Below, piece by piece: positions 1 to 8,914 of a DNA stretch of 64,000 nucleotides. The position numbers were made by a program, and so were the translations under genes. The notes below the pieces were generated by a model. The model made no database searches. It was not told the origin of the DNA and saw only the letters and a program-made list of their open reading frames with translations. Where the stretch lies: the NCBI RefSeq assembly GCF_000341105.1, contig NZ_ANBB01000052.1, positions 1 to 64,000 of the forward strand, read 5' to 3'. Positions within the stretch are counted from its first letter, which is position 1; each line of letters opens with the position of its first letter. The DNA comes from Nocardiopsis potens DSM 45234 (GTDB lineage Bacteria; Actinomycetota; Actinomycetes; Streptosporangiales; Streptosporangiaceae).

Positions 1-25
1 TACCCCCGCAGCGTCAAGATCATCG
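1..25. repeat. Right arm of a dispersed palindromic repeat (copy A), cut by the window edge
   Basis: The segment ends in CGTCAAGATCATCG (12-25), preceded by CCCCGCAG. The same 14-base right end occurs at 24155-24168, 49958-49971 and 61430-61443, each time as the right arm of a long hairpin. Here the left arm lies outside the window. As in the other copies, the adjoining gene (LCP, minus strand, ending at 408) points its 3' end toward the repeat. Confidence 0.7.
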
Positions 26-180
26 GGGAGGGGCGGGCGGGTTCCGCGGTTTCCGCCCGCGGGGGCCGCGCGGGTGCAATGATGTTCCACGTGGGGACGG
101 AGCGTGACCGCACCGGAGTTCCCGCTCGTGGTGGGGTGAACGCCACACGCCGAACGTTCGCGTAGTTTGCGAACATTGCC

Positions 181-186
181 TAGAGT
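181..186 (+). promoter_or_regulatory. Candidate -10 element for a short plus-strand transcript
   Basis: TAGAGT fits the actinobacterial TANNNT -10 pattern. It sits in a locally AT-richer stretch (150-195) that also has a TTCGC...GCGAA inverted repeat. Transcription would start near 193, just before a GGAGGGGG Shine-Dalgarno-like run at 198-205. No convincing -35 was found. Confidence 0.3.
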
Positions 187-207
187 TGTACCTGTCTGGA
201 GGGGGCG

Positions 208-303
208 TTGAGCCCCGCTCCACTAGCCTCGACAGTGTCGAGGTCGAGACCGGAACCGGTCTCCCGAAGACGACGTGCCGGCCGTGCGCCCGCTGGGGGG
301 TAG
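208..303 (+). CDS. Candidate 31-residue small ORF, unknown function
   Basis: A TTG-initiated frame of 31 codons lies behind a GGAGGGGG run (198-205). It is preceded by a -10-like TAGAGT and followed by a perfect hairpin with a U-rich tail (330-373), so it could be a complete mini-gene. The product would be rich in Arg, Pro and Ser with no recognisable domain. A palindrome CCTCGACA-g-TGTCGAGG lies inside the frame (around 227-243). It could equally be a short non-coding transcript. I see no family match. Confidence 0.25.
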   Translation: MSPAPLASTVSRSRPEPVSRRRRAGRAPAGG

Positions 304-329
304 GCGCGCGCGGTGCGGAACGTCACAGA

Positions 330-373
330 GAGGGGCCCGACGCTCGATGAGCGTCGGGCCCCTCGTTCTTTCC
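330..373. terminator. Perfect 16-bp stem terminator with plus-strand U-rich tail
   Basis: Arms 330-345 and 349-364 are perfectly complementary with a GAT loop. GTTCTTTCC follows on the plus strand, so a plus-strand transcript from about 190 would end here. The same hairpin can also end the minus-strand LCP gene, whose stop is at 408. Confidence 0.7.
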
Positions 374-407
374 CCCGCCCCGGCCGCGGCCCGGCGGGCG
401 GCGCGGC

Positions 408-1640
408 TCAGTCCCGGAGCACGTCCTCGGGGATCTGCTCGCCGTTCTGCATGGCGGAGAACATCCGGCCGGAGGCCTCCTCGTCCCACAGCACCACCGA
501 GCCGACCGCCAGCGTCGGGGTGGAGCCGACCGGGATCGACGAGGTGGTGGGCTTGTCCCGCATGGCCAGCGCCATCTGCGCCAGGTCCATCAGGTGGTCG
601 TCCTGGTCCACGTCGAAGGTCTCGGTGCCCTCGGAGACCAGCGGGACCGACCGGAACGGGTTGATCAGCGTGGAGGTGTCGGTGGCCTTGCCGATCAGCG
701 CGCTGAAGAACTCCCGCTGGCGCTGGATCCGGTCCAGGTCGGCGCGGGCCGAGGCGCGGGTGCGCACGTAGCCCAGCGCGGTGGAGCCGTCCATCTCCTG
801 GCAGCCGGCCTCGATGTCCAGCCCGGCCTTGGGGTCCTCCATCGGCTCCTCGGGGCACATCTCCACCCCGCCGACCGCGTCCACGATGTCCACGAAGCCG
901 GCGAAGCCGATCTCCACGTAGTGGTCGATGCGCACCCCGGAGGCCTGCTCGAACGTCTGCACCAGGGTGGACGGGCCGCCGCCGAGGTCCTCGGCGAAGG
1001 CCGCGTTGATCTTGTTCTCGCCGATGCCGGGGATGGGCACGTAGGAGTCGCGGGGCACGCTGAGGATGGTCGGCTTCCCGTCCTCGGGCACGTAGAGGAC
1101 CATGATCGTGTCGGTGCGCTTGCCCTCGGCGCGGCCGGTGCGCAGGTCCTGCATGTCGTCGTCGCTGAGGCCCTCGCGGCTGTCCGAGCCGACGATCAGG
1201 AAGGTGGTGCCGGGCTGGTCCTCGGGGCGGCCCTCGTAGTCGGGCAGCGCCTCGACCCGGTCCAGCCGGCCGTCGGCCCAGATGTACATGCCCACCGGGA
1301 ACACGACCACCACGAGCAGCACGACGACCAGGGCCGCCACGGCGCCGTTCCGCCAGATCCGGCGGCGGCGCTCCTGCTCCCGGCGCCGCCGTCCCGAGCC
1401 GTCGTACACCCGGCCCGGGCCGTGCCCGCCGGAGCGGCCGCCGCGGCCGCCCGCGGCGGTGGAGCGCTCCGCGCTCCGCTCACCGCTCCCGTTCTTCCGC
1501 CGGCCCTCCCCGCCGCCACCGGAGCCGGAGGGGGTGCGCCTGGTCGGCGGCCGGTACAGCTTCTCGATCTCGTCGTACCCGCCGTCGTCACCGCGCCGGA
1601 AGACTCCGGTGCGCTCGGCGTCGTTCGGCCCGTGCGCCAT
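408..1640 (-). CDS. LCP (LytR-CpsA-Psr) family protein without LytR_C domain
   Basis: A 410-residue membrane-anchored phosphotransferase of the LCP family, which attaches undecaprenyl-linked glycopolymers to peptidoglycan on the outer membrane face. A basic, Gly/Arg-rich cytoplasmic region (1-97) precedes one transmembrane helix (about 98-121). LCP motifs follow: GSDSREG at 151-157, RTDTIMV near 175 and SVPRDSY near 195. The Arg/Asp residues of these motifs bind the pyrophosphate lipid. The protein stops soon after the LCP domain and lacks the LytR_C tail of the other two LCP proteins here (38323-39855 and 61567-62988). The ATG at 1640 was chosen because the upstream in-frame extension is low-complexity and family proteins begin near it. 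It is monocistronic as far as seen. Confidence 0.9.
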   Translation of the reverse strand: MAHGPNDAERTGVFRRGDDGGYDEIEKLYRPPTRRTPSGSGGGGEGRRKNGSGERSAERSTAAGGRGGRSGGHGPGRVYDGSGRRRREQERRRRIWRNGAVAALVVVLLVVVVFPVGMYIWADGRLDRVEALPDYEGRPEDQPGTTFLIVGSDSREGLSDDDMQDLRTGRAEGKRTDTIMVLYVPEDGKPTILSVPRDSYVPIPGIGENKINAAFAEDLGGGPSTLVQTFEQASGVRIDHYVEIGFAGFVDIVDAVGGVEMCPEEPMEDPKAGLDIEAGCQEMDGSTALGYVRTRASARADLDRIQRQREFFSALIGKATDTSTLINPFRSVPLVSEGTETFDVDQDDHLMDLAQMALAMRDKPTTSSIPVGSTPTLAVGSVVLWDEEASGRMFSAMQNGEQIPEDVLRD

Positions 1641-1863
1641 TGTTCTGCTCGTCCATCCCGTTCGCAGGATCGGCCGGATGCCTCTGTACACCCGATCCGA
1701 CTCGGCTCATGGTATTCGGGTTCGATTCCTCCGCCCTTGGGACCTTTTCGATCCGCCACCGGGCCGCGCCGCCACCCGGAACCGGGCACCCGGAAAGGCG
1801 TCGCGGCGGCGGAGGCGAAGGGGGCGGGAGGCGGCCCGGAAAGGCCCGCCGGCCCCGGCCGGC

Positions 1864-2277
1864 TCATCCGCAGTTGGTCCCGGCCTTCCCGGCGGCCTGG
1901 TCCCCGATGATTCCGCTCCAGGTCACGCAGGAGCCCTGGGCCTTCAGATAGACCGGGCCCGCGTAAGAGGTGAATTCGCCGCTGTCCAGGACCGCGGAGT
2001 CCGGGTCCGAGGCGAGCGCCAGCTGCACGTCCATCGGGACGGCGGCGCCCTTCGAGGCGCGGACGCTCACCGCGCAGTTCTTCCCGGTGGAGCCGTTGTA
2101 GGCGAGGTGGACCGTGCCCGCGCCGCCCGGCAGGTCGGCCGAGTTGACCACCTTGTAGCCGGCGCCGCAGACGCCGTTGTACCCGGCTGCGGAGGCGGGC
2201 GCGGCGGAGCCCAGGGCGGTGAGGAACACCGCGGCGGCGGTGGCCGCGGCCGCGCGGGACCGGTGCGGAAGGGGCAT
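1864..2277 (-). CDS. Secreted spore-associated protein A-like protein
   Basis: A 137-residue secreted protein with a clear Sec signal peptide (basic start, hydrophobic core, ASA-A cleavage near residue 30). The mature part resembles Streptomyces spore-associated protein A (SapA): YNGVCGAGYKVVNS near the start, TSYAGPVYLKA in the middle and a C-terminal NCG. Four cysteines (37, 68, 117, 136) suggest two disulfides. The molecular function of the family is unknown; SapA is associated with the spore surface. It stands between the LCP gene and the galactokinase-like gene on the same strand. Assignment rests on remembered family sequence and fits a spore-forming actinomycete. Confidence 0.75.
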   Translation of the reverse strand: MPLPHRSRAAAATAAAVFLTALGSAAPASAAGYNGVCGAGYKVVNSADLPGGAGTVHLAYNGSTGKNCAVSVRASKGAAVPMDVQLALASDPDSAVLDSGEFTSYAGPVYLKAQGSCVTWSGIIGDQAAGKAGTNCG

Positions 2278-2354
2278 CTGAGGGGACTCCAGGGGGTCGG
2301 CGACAGGGCGGGGCCTCCGGAGCGGGGGGCTCGGAGGCCCGGGCGCGGGCGGTC

Positions 2355-3467
2355 TCAGCGCAGCCGGCGGGCCCCGTCCGACGGAGGGGCGGTCTGCGCC
2401 CAGGTCCCGGGGAGGGCGGCGCGGACCCGCTCGGTGCGGTCCTCGGCGACCAGCGCGACCACGGCGCCGCCGATCCGGTCGCCCGCGGTACGGGCGCCCC
2501 GCGCGCCCGAGCCTACGGCCCTTTGCACCGAAAGGTCCACCTCTGCGGTGGTCGCCGCGAACGGCCCCTGCATGGACAGGTGCGAGGCGGTCAGCACCGC
2601 GCCGAGCTCCGCGGGGACGCCGGCCCGCAGCAGCCCGGCCCCGGCGTGCACCCGGTTGGCCTCGGTCGCCACGTGCCGCACCCGGCCGCGCAGCGCGGGG
2701 TCGCGCAGCTCGCGCAGCGCGCCGGGGAGGTCCTCGATCGTGCGCAGGTCCTCGACGCCCAGCCGGGCGGCGGCCCGGCCGCATTCGGCCAGCCGGCGCC
2801 GGGCGGTGCGCCGGGCCTGCCGGGGCCCGGGCCCGCCCGCGCCGATCACCAGCGGGACCAGCCCGGACGCGGCGGTGTCGAAGGGCAGCGTGCGGCCGCG
2901 GCCGCTGTTCAGGTCGATGGAGAGGACCGCGCCGGGGGCGCAGCGCAGCACGGCGCCGCGCTCGGCCGAGGCGGGGGCGGCGCGGGCCAGCGCCTTCCGG
3001 TCGGCGCCGGAGCCGGCGGTCTCGGCCAGGGCGAGCAGCACCGCGCACTCCAGGGCGGGGCCGGCACCGAGCCCGCCGCCGGCGGGCAGGGTGGAGCCGA
3101 CCAGCACCCGCACCCCGTCGGTGGGCTCGGCCAGGCCGGCGGCGACGGCGGCGCGCAGCGCGGCCGCGGCCCGCCGGGCCAGGCGGCGGGAGCGGCGCCC
3201 GTCGGCGGTGCGCGCCTCGACCGACCCGTCGCGGGTGCGGGAGACGGCGGCCGCCACCCCCCACGGCAGCGCGGAGAGGAGCACCGGGCCGGCGGGGCAG
3301 CCGAACAGGTCCCCCAGCAGCCCGGCCCGCCCGGGGGCCCACCAGATGCCCTCCGGCCCGCGCCCGTGGATCCGGGTGAACACCGCGGCGATCTCCGCCG
3401 CGTACGCCTCCGGCTCCGTCCCCGAGGGCGGAGAGGTCGGCTTCGATCGGGCTCTGAGCTGCGGCAC
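2355..3467 (-). CDS. Galactokinase-like GHMP-family protein with altered catalytic motifs
   Basis: A 370-residue protein with the layout of a bacterial galactokinase (usual length 380-400). Motif 1 reads APGRAGLLGDLFG (44-56) where galactokinases have APGRVNLIGEHTDY. Motif 2 reads LPAGGGLGAGPALE (127-140), missing the Ser run of PxGAGLSSSAALE that contacts ATP phosphates. The region before LRC reads AER (168-170) where actinobacterial GalK has LDQ, so the catalytic Asp is Glu or lost. The C-terminal glycine motif (near 325-335) is also weakened. No other Leloir gene is adjacent. The start is GTG with TAGAAT six bases upstream, consistent with a leaderless transcript. It is either an inactive paralogue or a kinase for another substrate. 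Confidence 0.7.
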   Translation of the reverse strand: MPQLRARSKPTSPPSGTEPEAYAAEIAAVFTRIHGRGPEGIWWAPGRAGLLGDLFGCPAGPVLLSALPWGVAAAVSRTRDGSVEARTADGRRSRRLARRAAAALRAAVAAGLAEPTDGVRVLVGSTLPAGGGLGAGPALECAVLLALAETAGSGADRKALARAAPASAERGAVLRCAPGAVLSIDLNSGRGRTLPFDTAASGLVPLVIGAGGPGPRQARRTARRRLAECGRAAARLGVEDLRTIEDLPGALRELRDPALRGRVRHVATEANRVHAGAGLLRAGVPAELGAVLTASHLSMQGPFAATTAEVDLSVQRAVGSGARGARTAGDRIGGAVVALVAEDRTERVRAALPGTWAQTAPPSDGARRLR

Positions 3468-3756
3468 GGCCCGATTCTAGATCGTTGATGGGGGTTTCTC
3501 CTCGCCGCAGTGCCTCTGCCATGCCCCGAGCCGCCCCCGGCCCCACCCCCGCCCGGTCCGGTCGCGCCCGCCTCGACGTCATCGCGGGGCTCAACAGGGT
3601 GGGTGCGGGGCCGGGGGGGCTGGGCTGGGGAGAGCGGCCGTCCCTCGACGGGGCGGAGCAGGGGGCCGGCGCCTCCCCTGGGGGCGACACGCCCGGGAGT
3701 GTCGGGGTTCCTCCCGGGAGGGGGCGTCGCTACGCTCGCTCCAGGGAACCGGGGAG

Positions 3757-4953
3757 GTGGGGGAGGTCGGCGCGGAGACGGGCGGGCTGCGGGACCGGGT
3801 GCGGCACCACCGGCAGCGGGCCATGGAGACCTACTGGGCGCTGCGCCGGGGCAGGCCCGGGTTCGACCACCTGGTGCGGGCCTACGAGCGCTACGCCGAC
3901 CGGCGGGGGAACCAGCTCGCCGCGTCGGTCACCTACTTCGCCTTCCTCTCCTTCTTCCCGCTGATCGCGCTGGCCTTCGCGGTGGTCGGCTACGCGGTCG
4001 AGGTGGACCCGAACGCGCGCTCCTATCTGGAGACCGCGATCGACGAGCAGCTCCCCGGGCTCTCCGAGCAGCTGCCGATCGAGCAGATCGCCCGGGCCCG
4101 CACCGGCGCCGGGGCGATCGGCCTGATCGGGCTGGCCTACACCGGGCTGGGCGCGGTCGGGGCGCTGCGCGAGGCGCTGCACACCATCTGGCTGAAGAGC
4201 GTCTCCGACGGCCCGAATTTCCTGGTGGCCAAGGCGGTCGACCTGGCGGTCACGGTGGTGCTGGGCGGGGCGCTGCTCGCCTCGGTGGCGCTGACCGGCG
4301 TCGCCCAGGCCGCCACCGGCTGGCTGCTGGGCTGGGTGGGGCTGGACGGCTCGTTCACCGCCGCGGCGGCCACCCGGCTGCTCGGGCTCGCCATCGCGAT
4401 CGGCGCCGACCTGCTCATCTTCCTGGTGCTGTTCTCCCGGCTGTCCGGCACCCGCCGCCCCTGGCGGCTGCTGTGGCGGGGGGCGCTGCTCGCCGCGGTC
4501 GGCTTCGAGGTGCTCAAGGCGGCCGGCGCGCTGCTCATCGGCGGCACCCTGGCCAACCCCCTCTACGCCTCTTTCGCGGTGCTGGTCGGGCTGCTGGTCT
4601 GGCTCAACATCGTGCTGCGGATGGTGATGTTCGCGGCGGCCTGGACCGCGACCTGGCTTCCGGTGCCGCCGCCCTACCAGGGGGCGGTCCCGGTGGACCT
4701 GCCGGTCGGGCGGGCGCCGGCCGGGTCCGGGCTGGCGGTGGTGGGCGGTGCGGAGCGCGCCCCGCAGGGGAGGGCCGGGGCGGCGCGGCCGGAGGCGGCG
4801 CGCCCGGCGGCGCGGACGGCCTCCGGGGCGGACCGGAACGCGCCGCGCCGGCGCCGGGCGGAGCGGCTCCGGCGTGTCGCGCCGGCGGCCGCGGCGGCGC
4901 TGCTCGGCGCCGCCTGCGCGGCCTGGTGGCTGCGCTCCCGGCGCGGGAAATGA
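3757..4953 (+). CDS. YihY/BrkB-family integral membrane protein
   Basis: A 398-residue polytopic inner-membrane protein of the YihY/BrkB family (older annotations call it RNase BN, which is not its real activity). The N-terminal motif RGNQLAASVTYFAFLSFFPL (about 49-68) is diagnostic, followed by about six transmembrane segments up to residue 305. The C-terminal 90 residues are Ala/Arg/Pro-rich and end in one more hydrophobic stretch and a basic tail. The molecular role of the family is undefined. GTG at 3757 has GGGGAG directly before it; ATG at 3823 is an alternative without an SD. Confidence 0.85.
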   Translation: MGEVGAETGGLRDRVRHHRQRAMETYWALRRGRPGFDHLVRAYERYADRRGNQLAASVTYFAFLSFFPLIALAFAVVGYAVEVDPNARSYLETAIDEQLPGLSEQLPIEQIARARTGAGAIGLIGLAYTGLGAVGALREALHTIWLKSVSDGPNFLVAKAVDLAVTVVLGGALLASVALTGVAQAATGWLLGWVGLDGSFTAAAATRLLGLAIAIGADLLIFLVLFSRLSGTRRPWRLLWRGALLAAVGFEVLKAAGALLIGGTLANPLYASFAVLVGLLVWLNIVLRMVMFAAAWTATWLPVPPPYQGAVPVDLPVGRAPAGSGLAVVGGAERAPQGRAGAARPEAARPAARTASGADRNAPRRRRAERLRRVAPAAAAALLGAACAAWWLRSRRGK

Positions 4954-5299
4954 CGGTATTCCGCAGATCACGTATCGGTCACTTCGCCACCGAACAGGGC
5001 CGAATCGTATAGCGTGAGGAAAGCGGCACCGGCAGAAGATCCGTGCCGCCCGGCGGCCCGCGGTGAACGGATCGGGAACCGAGCGGGCCGCGATCGCCGT
5101 AATCCGCCGCGGGGCCGGGGTGAATCTGTAATCCTCGAAGCGCGGCGGGCCGCCTTTTCACGGCGTTCGGTCTTCCTCCGCGGTCCTGTGTCCTGAGGAG
5201 TTGAAAGCGATGAGGAGCACTGGCGGTATGCCGGTCCCTCTCGCTTATGGTGCCTCTAACGGCGTGCGCGCCGGCCGGACAACCGTGCGGAGGACGATC
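4954..5299. other. 346-bp non-coding leader upstream of the GCS2 ligase
   Basis: No gene is evident. It contains a Shine-Dalgarno-like GAGGAG (5193-5198) before an ATG at 5210, which is in frame with the ligase and is its main alternative start. A second GGAGGA lies at 5289-5294 before the GTG preferred here. No terminator or palindrome stands out. Confidence 0.4.
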
Positions 5300-6523
5300 G
5301 TGGGAATCGAATTCAACGCCTCTGACCGCACCACCCTCGGCGTCGAGTGGGAACTCCAGCTCGTCGACGTGGAAACCCGCCACCTGCGGCAGGAGGCGGA
5401 GCAGGTGCTCGCCGAACTGCCCGACCTGAGCGAGGCGCCGTCGGCCCCGCCGCTCCGCCACGAGCTCATGCAGTGCACCGTCGAGGTCGTCACCGGCGTC
5501 TGCGAGACGGTCCAGGAGGCCCGGGAGGACCTCGCCGGGAGCGTGCGCCGGCTGCAGGGCGCGCTGGAGCCGCGCGGCGCCGCCGCCATCTGCTCCGGGA
5601 CCCACCCGCTGGACGACTGGCGGGACCAGGCGATGTCGCCGGTGCAGCGCTACGGCGAGCTGGTGGACCAGATGCAGTGGCTGGCCCGGAGGATCCTCAC
5701 CTTCGGCGTCCACGTGCACGTGGGCGTGCGCTCCGCGGAGAAGGCGGTGCCGATCGTCAACGCGCTCGCCGGGCACCTGCCGCACTTCCTCGCGCTGACC
5801 GCCTCCAGCCCGTTCTGGAACGGCCACGACACCGGCCTGGCCTCCAGCAGGTCGATCGTCTTCGGGGCGCTGCCCACCTCCGGCCCGCCGCCGGTGCTCC
5901 CGGACTGGGCGGCCTTCGAGGACTACATGGCGACGCTGCTGCGCGCCGGCACCATCGCCGGCATCAAGGAGGTCTGGTGGGACGTGCGCCCCCACCCCGA
6001 CCTGGGCACCGTGGAGATCCGGATGTTCGACGGGATCCCCACGCTGCGCGAGGTGGGGATGGCCGCGGCGCTCACCCAGAGCCTGGTCACCCACTTCGAC
6101 AACCTGCTGGACCGGGGCTACCGGCTGCCGTGCCGCCCCTCCTGGGTGGTCAACGACAACAAGTGGCGGGCCACCCGCTACGGCCTCGACGCCCGGATCA
6201 TCACCGATGAGCGCGGGTCCACCGTCCCGCTCCGGGACGACCTCTACGAGCTCGTGCGCGAGCTCGAACCGGTGGCCGCCCGACTGGGCTGCGCCGACGA
6301 TCTGGACGTGGTCTCCGAGGTGCTGGACAAGGGCGCCTCCTACGAGCGCCAGCGCGCCGTCGTGCGCGACGGCGGCACGCTCGACGACGTCGTGGACACC
6401 CTGATCGCGGAGTTCCGCGAGGGGATCGGCGGACCGGCCGCCGGAACAGACCGGGTCGGCGGCGGGACCGCCGCCGCACCGCCAACGCCGACGAACAGGG
6501 GGACAACGCATGCAGGGACGTGA
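5300..6523 (+). CDS. GCS2-type glutamate-cysteine ligase / carboxylate-amine ligase (YbdK family)
   Basis: A 407-residue ATP-dependent ligase of the GCS2/YbdK fold, which joins a carboxylate to an amine (gamma-glutamylcysteine formation in characterised relatives). The start MGIEF leads into LGVEWELQLVD (about 14-24), the family's metal/ATP-binding opening. THPLDDW, FGVHVHVGV and VWWDVRPHPDLGTVEIR follow in order as in the family. GTG at 5300 follows GGAGGA with good spacing; ATG at 5210 would add 30 residues with no family similarity. The gene overlaps the next one by 14 bp, so they are co-transcribed. Since the organism appears to use mycothiol, glutathione production is not implied and the true substrate is uncertain. 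Confidence 0.8.
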   Translation: MGIEFNASDRTTLGVEWELQLVDVETRHLRQEAEQVLAELPDLSEAPSAPPLRHELMQCTVEVVTGVCETVQEAREDLAGSVRRLQGALEPRGAAAICSGTHPLDDWRDQAMSPVQRYGELVDQMQWLARRILTFGVHVHVGVRSAEKAVPIVNALAGHLPHFLALTASSPFWNGHDTGLASSRSIVFGALPTSGPPPVLPDWAAFEDYMATLLRAGTIAGIKEVWWDVRPHPDLGTVEIRMFDGIPTLREVGMAAALTQSLVTHFDNLLDRGYRLPCRPSWVVNDNKWRATRYGLDARIITDERGSTVPLRDDLYELVRELEPVAARLGCADDLDVVSEVLDKGASYERQRAVVRDGGTLDDVVDTLIAEFREGIGGPAAGTDRVGGGTAAAPPTPTNRGTTHAGT

Positions 6524-7751
6524 TCTGCGGGATCAGCTGACCGCGTTTCTCGCGCGCAATGAACGCGGTCTCATCGATTTCCGCCGGGACCTGCACATGC
6601 ACCCCGAGCTGGCGTTCGCCGAGACGCGGACCACCCAGCGGGTGGAGGAGCGGCTGCGCGCCGCCGGGCTGGCACCGCGGAGGCTGCCCGACGGCACCGG
6701 CCTCATCTGCGACGTGGGCTCCGGCGAGGGGCCCACCGTCGCGCTGCGCGGCGACATCGACGCGCTGCCGCTCACCGACGAGAAGGACGTGCCCTACCGG
6801 TCCACCGTCCCCGGTGCGGCGCACGCCTGCGGGCACGACGTGCACACCACGGCGCTGCTGGGCGCGGGCCTGTTCCTCGCCCAGCAGGCCCGGGCCGGCG
6901 CGCTGCCGGGCCGGGTGCGGCTGCTCTTCCAGCCCGCCGAGGAGCTGCCCGGCGGCGCCCGCGCGGTGATCGACGCCGGCGGCCTGGACGGGGTGGACCG
7001 GATCTTCGCCCTGCACTGCGACCCGCGGCTGCTCTGCGGCCAGGTGGGGCTGCGCACCGGGGCGATCACCGCGGCCTGCGACCGGATCGCGGTCCGGCTG
7101 TCCGGGCCGGGCGGGCACACCGCGCGCCCGCACCTCACCGCCGACCTGGTGTACGCGCTGGCCAAGGTGGTCACCGAGCTGCCCGCGGCGCTCTCCCGGC
7201 GGGTGGACCCCCGGGCCGGCTTCAGCCTGGTGTGGGGGCGGGTGAGCGCCGGGTCGGCGCCCAACGCCGTCCCGGACGACGGGGTCGCCGAGGGCACCGT
7301 GCGCTGCCTGGACGACGACGCCTGGCACGCCGCCCCGGACATCCTCAAGGAGCTGCTGGACAGCGTGGTGGCGCCGTACCGGGCGACGGTGGAGATGGAC
7401 TACCGGCGCGGCGTGCCGCCCACCGTCAACGAGGCGGTCAGCGTCCGGATGCTGCGCGACGCCGCCGGGCAGGCGCTGGGCCCGGAGGCGGTGGAGTCCA
7501 CCCCGCAGAGCCTGGGCGGCGAGGACTTCGCCTGGTACCTGGAGCACGTCCCCGGCGCGCTGGCCCGGCTGGGCACCCACCCGGTCGACTCCACCTCGCC
7601 CATGCTCGACCTGCACCGCGGCACCTTCGACGTGGACGAGCGGGCGATCGGCGTCGGCGTGCACCTGATGGCGGCCGCGGCGCTCACCGCGCTGTGGGAG
7701 TGCGAGCGGCCGGGCGGCCGGGACGAGGTGGCCGACGCCGCGCTGATGTAG
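6510..7751 (+). CDS. M20-family amidohydrolase (N-acyl amino acid hydrolase type)
   Basis: A 413-residue dinuclear-zinc amidohydrolase of the M20D group, which removes acyl groups from amino acids or small peptides in the cytoplasm. Metal-binding motifs are present: HACGHDVH at 105-112, QPAEE at 141-145 and HCD near 168-170. The dimerisation-domain signature GPGGHTARP follows, and the final metal region GGEDFAWY is near 334. It starts 14 bp inside the ligase gene, suggesting translational coupling. The substrate is unknown; coupling to an amide-forming ligase raises the possibility of opposing steps on one amide. Confidence 0.85.
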   Translation: MQGRDLRDQLTAFLARNERGLIDFRRDLHMHPELAFAETRTTQRVEERLRAAGLAPRRLPDGTGLICDVGSGEGPTVALRGDIDALPLTDEKDVPYRSTVPGAAHACGHDVHTTALLGAGLFLAQQARAGALPGRVRLLFQPAEELPGGARAVIDAGGLDGVDRIFALHCDPRLLCGQVGLRTGAITAACDRIAVRLSGPGGHTARPHLTADLVYALAKVVTELPAALSRRVDPRAGFSLVWGRVSAGSAPNAVPDDGVAEGTVRCLDDDAWHAAPDILKELLDSVVAPYRATVEMDYRRGVPPTVNEAVSVRMLRDAAGQALGPEAVESTPQSLGGEDFAWYLEHVPGALARLGTHPVDSTSPMLDLHRGTFDVDERAIGVGVHLMAAAALTALWECERPGGRDEVADAALM

Positions 7752-7787
7752 CCGCGCGCGGGCCGCCCCGCTGGCATGCTGGGCGGC

Positions 7788-8897
7788 ATGAGCCACGAGC
7801 CGACCCTGGACCGCATCCGCAGGGCCCCCAAGGTCCTGCTCCATGACCACCTGGACGGCGGGCTGCGCCCGCGCACCGTCGTGGAACTCGCCGAGCAGGC
7901 GGGGTACGGCGCGCTGCCGGAGACCGAGCCGGAGGCGCTCGCCGACTGGTTCGCCTCCGCCGCCGGCTCCGGTTCGCTCGAGCGCTACCTGGACACGTTC
8001 ACGCACACCGTCGGGGTGATGCAGAGCCGGGAGGCGCTGCTCCGGGTGGCCGCCGAGTGCGCCGAGGACCTGGCCGAGGACGGGGTGGTCTACGCGGAGG
8101 TGCGGTTCGCCCCGGAGCAGCACCTGGAGGGCGGCCTCGGCCTGGACCAGGTGGTGCAGGCGGTGCTGGACGGCTTCGAGGAGGGCGTCCGGCGGGCGCG
8201 CGGGCGCGGCCGGGACATCCGGGTGGGCTGCCTGCTCACCGCGATGCGGCACGCCGCCCGCTCCCGGGAGATCGCCGAGCTGGCGGTCCGCTACCGCACC
8301 TCGGGGGTGGCCGGCTTCGACATCGCCGGCGCGGAGGCGGGCCACCCGCCCACCCGGCACCTGGACGCCTTCGAGTTCCTGCGCCGGGAGAACGCGCACT
8401 TCACCATCCACGCCGGCGAGGCGTTCGGGCTGCCGTCCATCTGGGAGGCGCTGCAGTGGTGCGGGGCCGACCGGCTCGGCCACGGGGTGCGCATCGCCGA
8501 CGACATCGAGCCGGACCCGGACGGCGGGTACCGGCTCGGCCGGCTCGCCTCCTACGTCCGGGACAAGCGGGTCCCGCTGGAGATGTGCCCCAGCTCCAAC
8601 GTGCAGACCGGGGCGGCGCCGTCGATCGAGGAGCACCCGATCGGCCTGCTCCGCCGGCTGCGGTTCCGGGTCACCGTCAACACCGACAACCGGCTGCAGA
8701 GCCGGACCGGGCTGTCCGAGGAGTTCGCCCGACTGGTGTCGGCGTTCGGGTATGACTGGGATGATCTGCAGTGGTTCACCGTCAATGCGATGAAATCGGC
8801 CTTCCTGCCGTTCGATGAGCGGCTGGCGCTGATCAACGGCCGGATCAAACCCGGGTTCGCCGAACTCAAGTGGGCGGCCGGCGGGGCGGTGAGGTAG
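7788..8897 (+). CDS. add: Adenosine deaminase
   Basis: A 369-residue zinc hydrolase converting adenosine to inosine in purine salvage. Key residues are in the expected order: [10 protein letters not shown] (19-28, zinc His), HAGE (208-211, zinc His and proton-donor Glu), GHGVR (231-235) and NTDN (298-301, zinc Asp). The ATG at 7788 was chosen over one at 7776 because adenosine deaminases begin just before the HxHLDG motif. Purine nucleoside phosphorylase, the next salvage enzyme, lies 1 kb downstream on the opposite strand. Confidence 0.93.
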   Translation: MSHEPTLDRIRRAPKVLLHDHLDGGLRPRTVVELAEQAGYGALPETEPEALADWFASAAGSGSLERYLDTFTHTVGVMQSREALLRVAAECAEDLAEDGVVYAEVRFAPEQHLEGGLGLDQVVQAVLDGFEEGVRRARGRGRDIRVGCLLTAMRHAARSREIAELAVRYRTSGVAGFDIAGAEAGHPPTRHLDAFEFLRRENAHFTIHAGEAFGLPSIWEALQWCGADRLGHGVRIADDIEPDPDGGYRLGRLASYVRDKRVPLEMCPSSNVQTGAAPSIEEHPIGLLRRLRFRVTVNTDNRLQSRTGLSEEFARLVSAFGYDWDDLQWFTVNAMKSAFLPFDERLALINGRIKPGFAELKWAAGGAVR

Positions 8898-8914
8898 GGA
8901 CGAGACGGAGTGCC

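Noticed and set aside
1700-1760. GGTTCGATTCC resembling a tRNA T-loop
   Set aside because: The flanking bases do not form a T-stem, and no acceptor or anticodon arm can be built around it.
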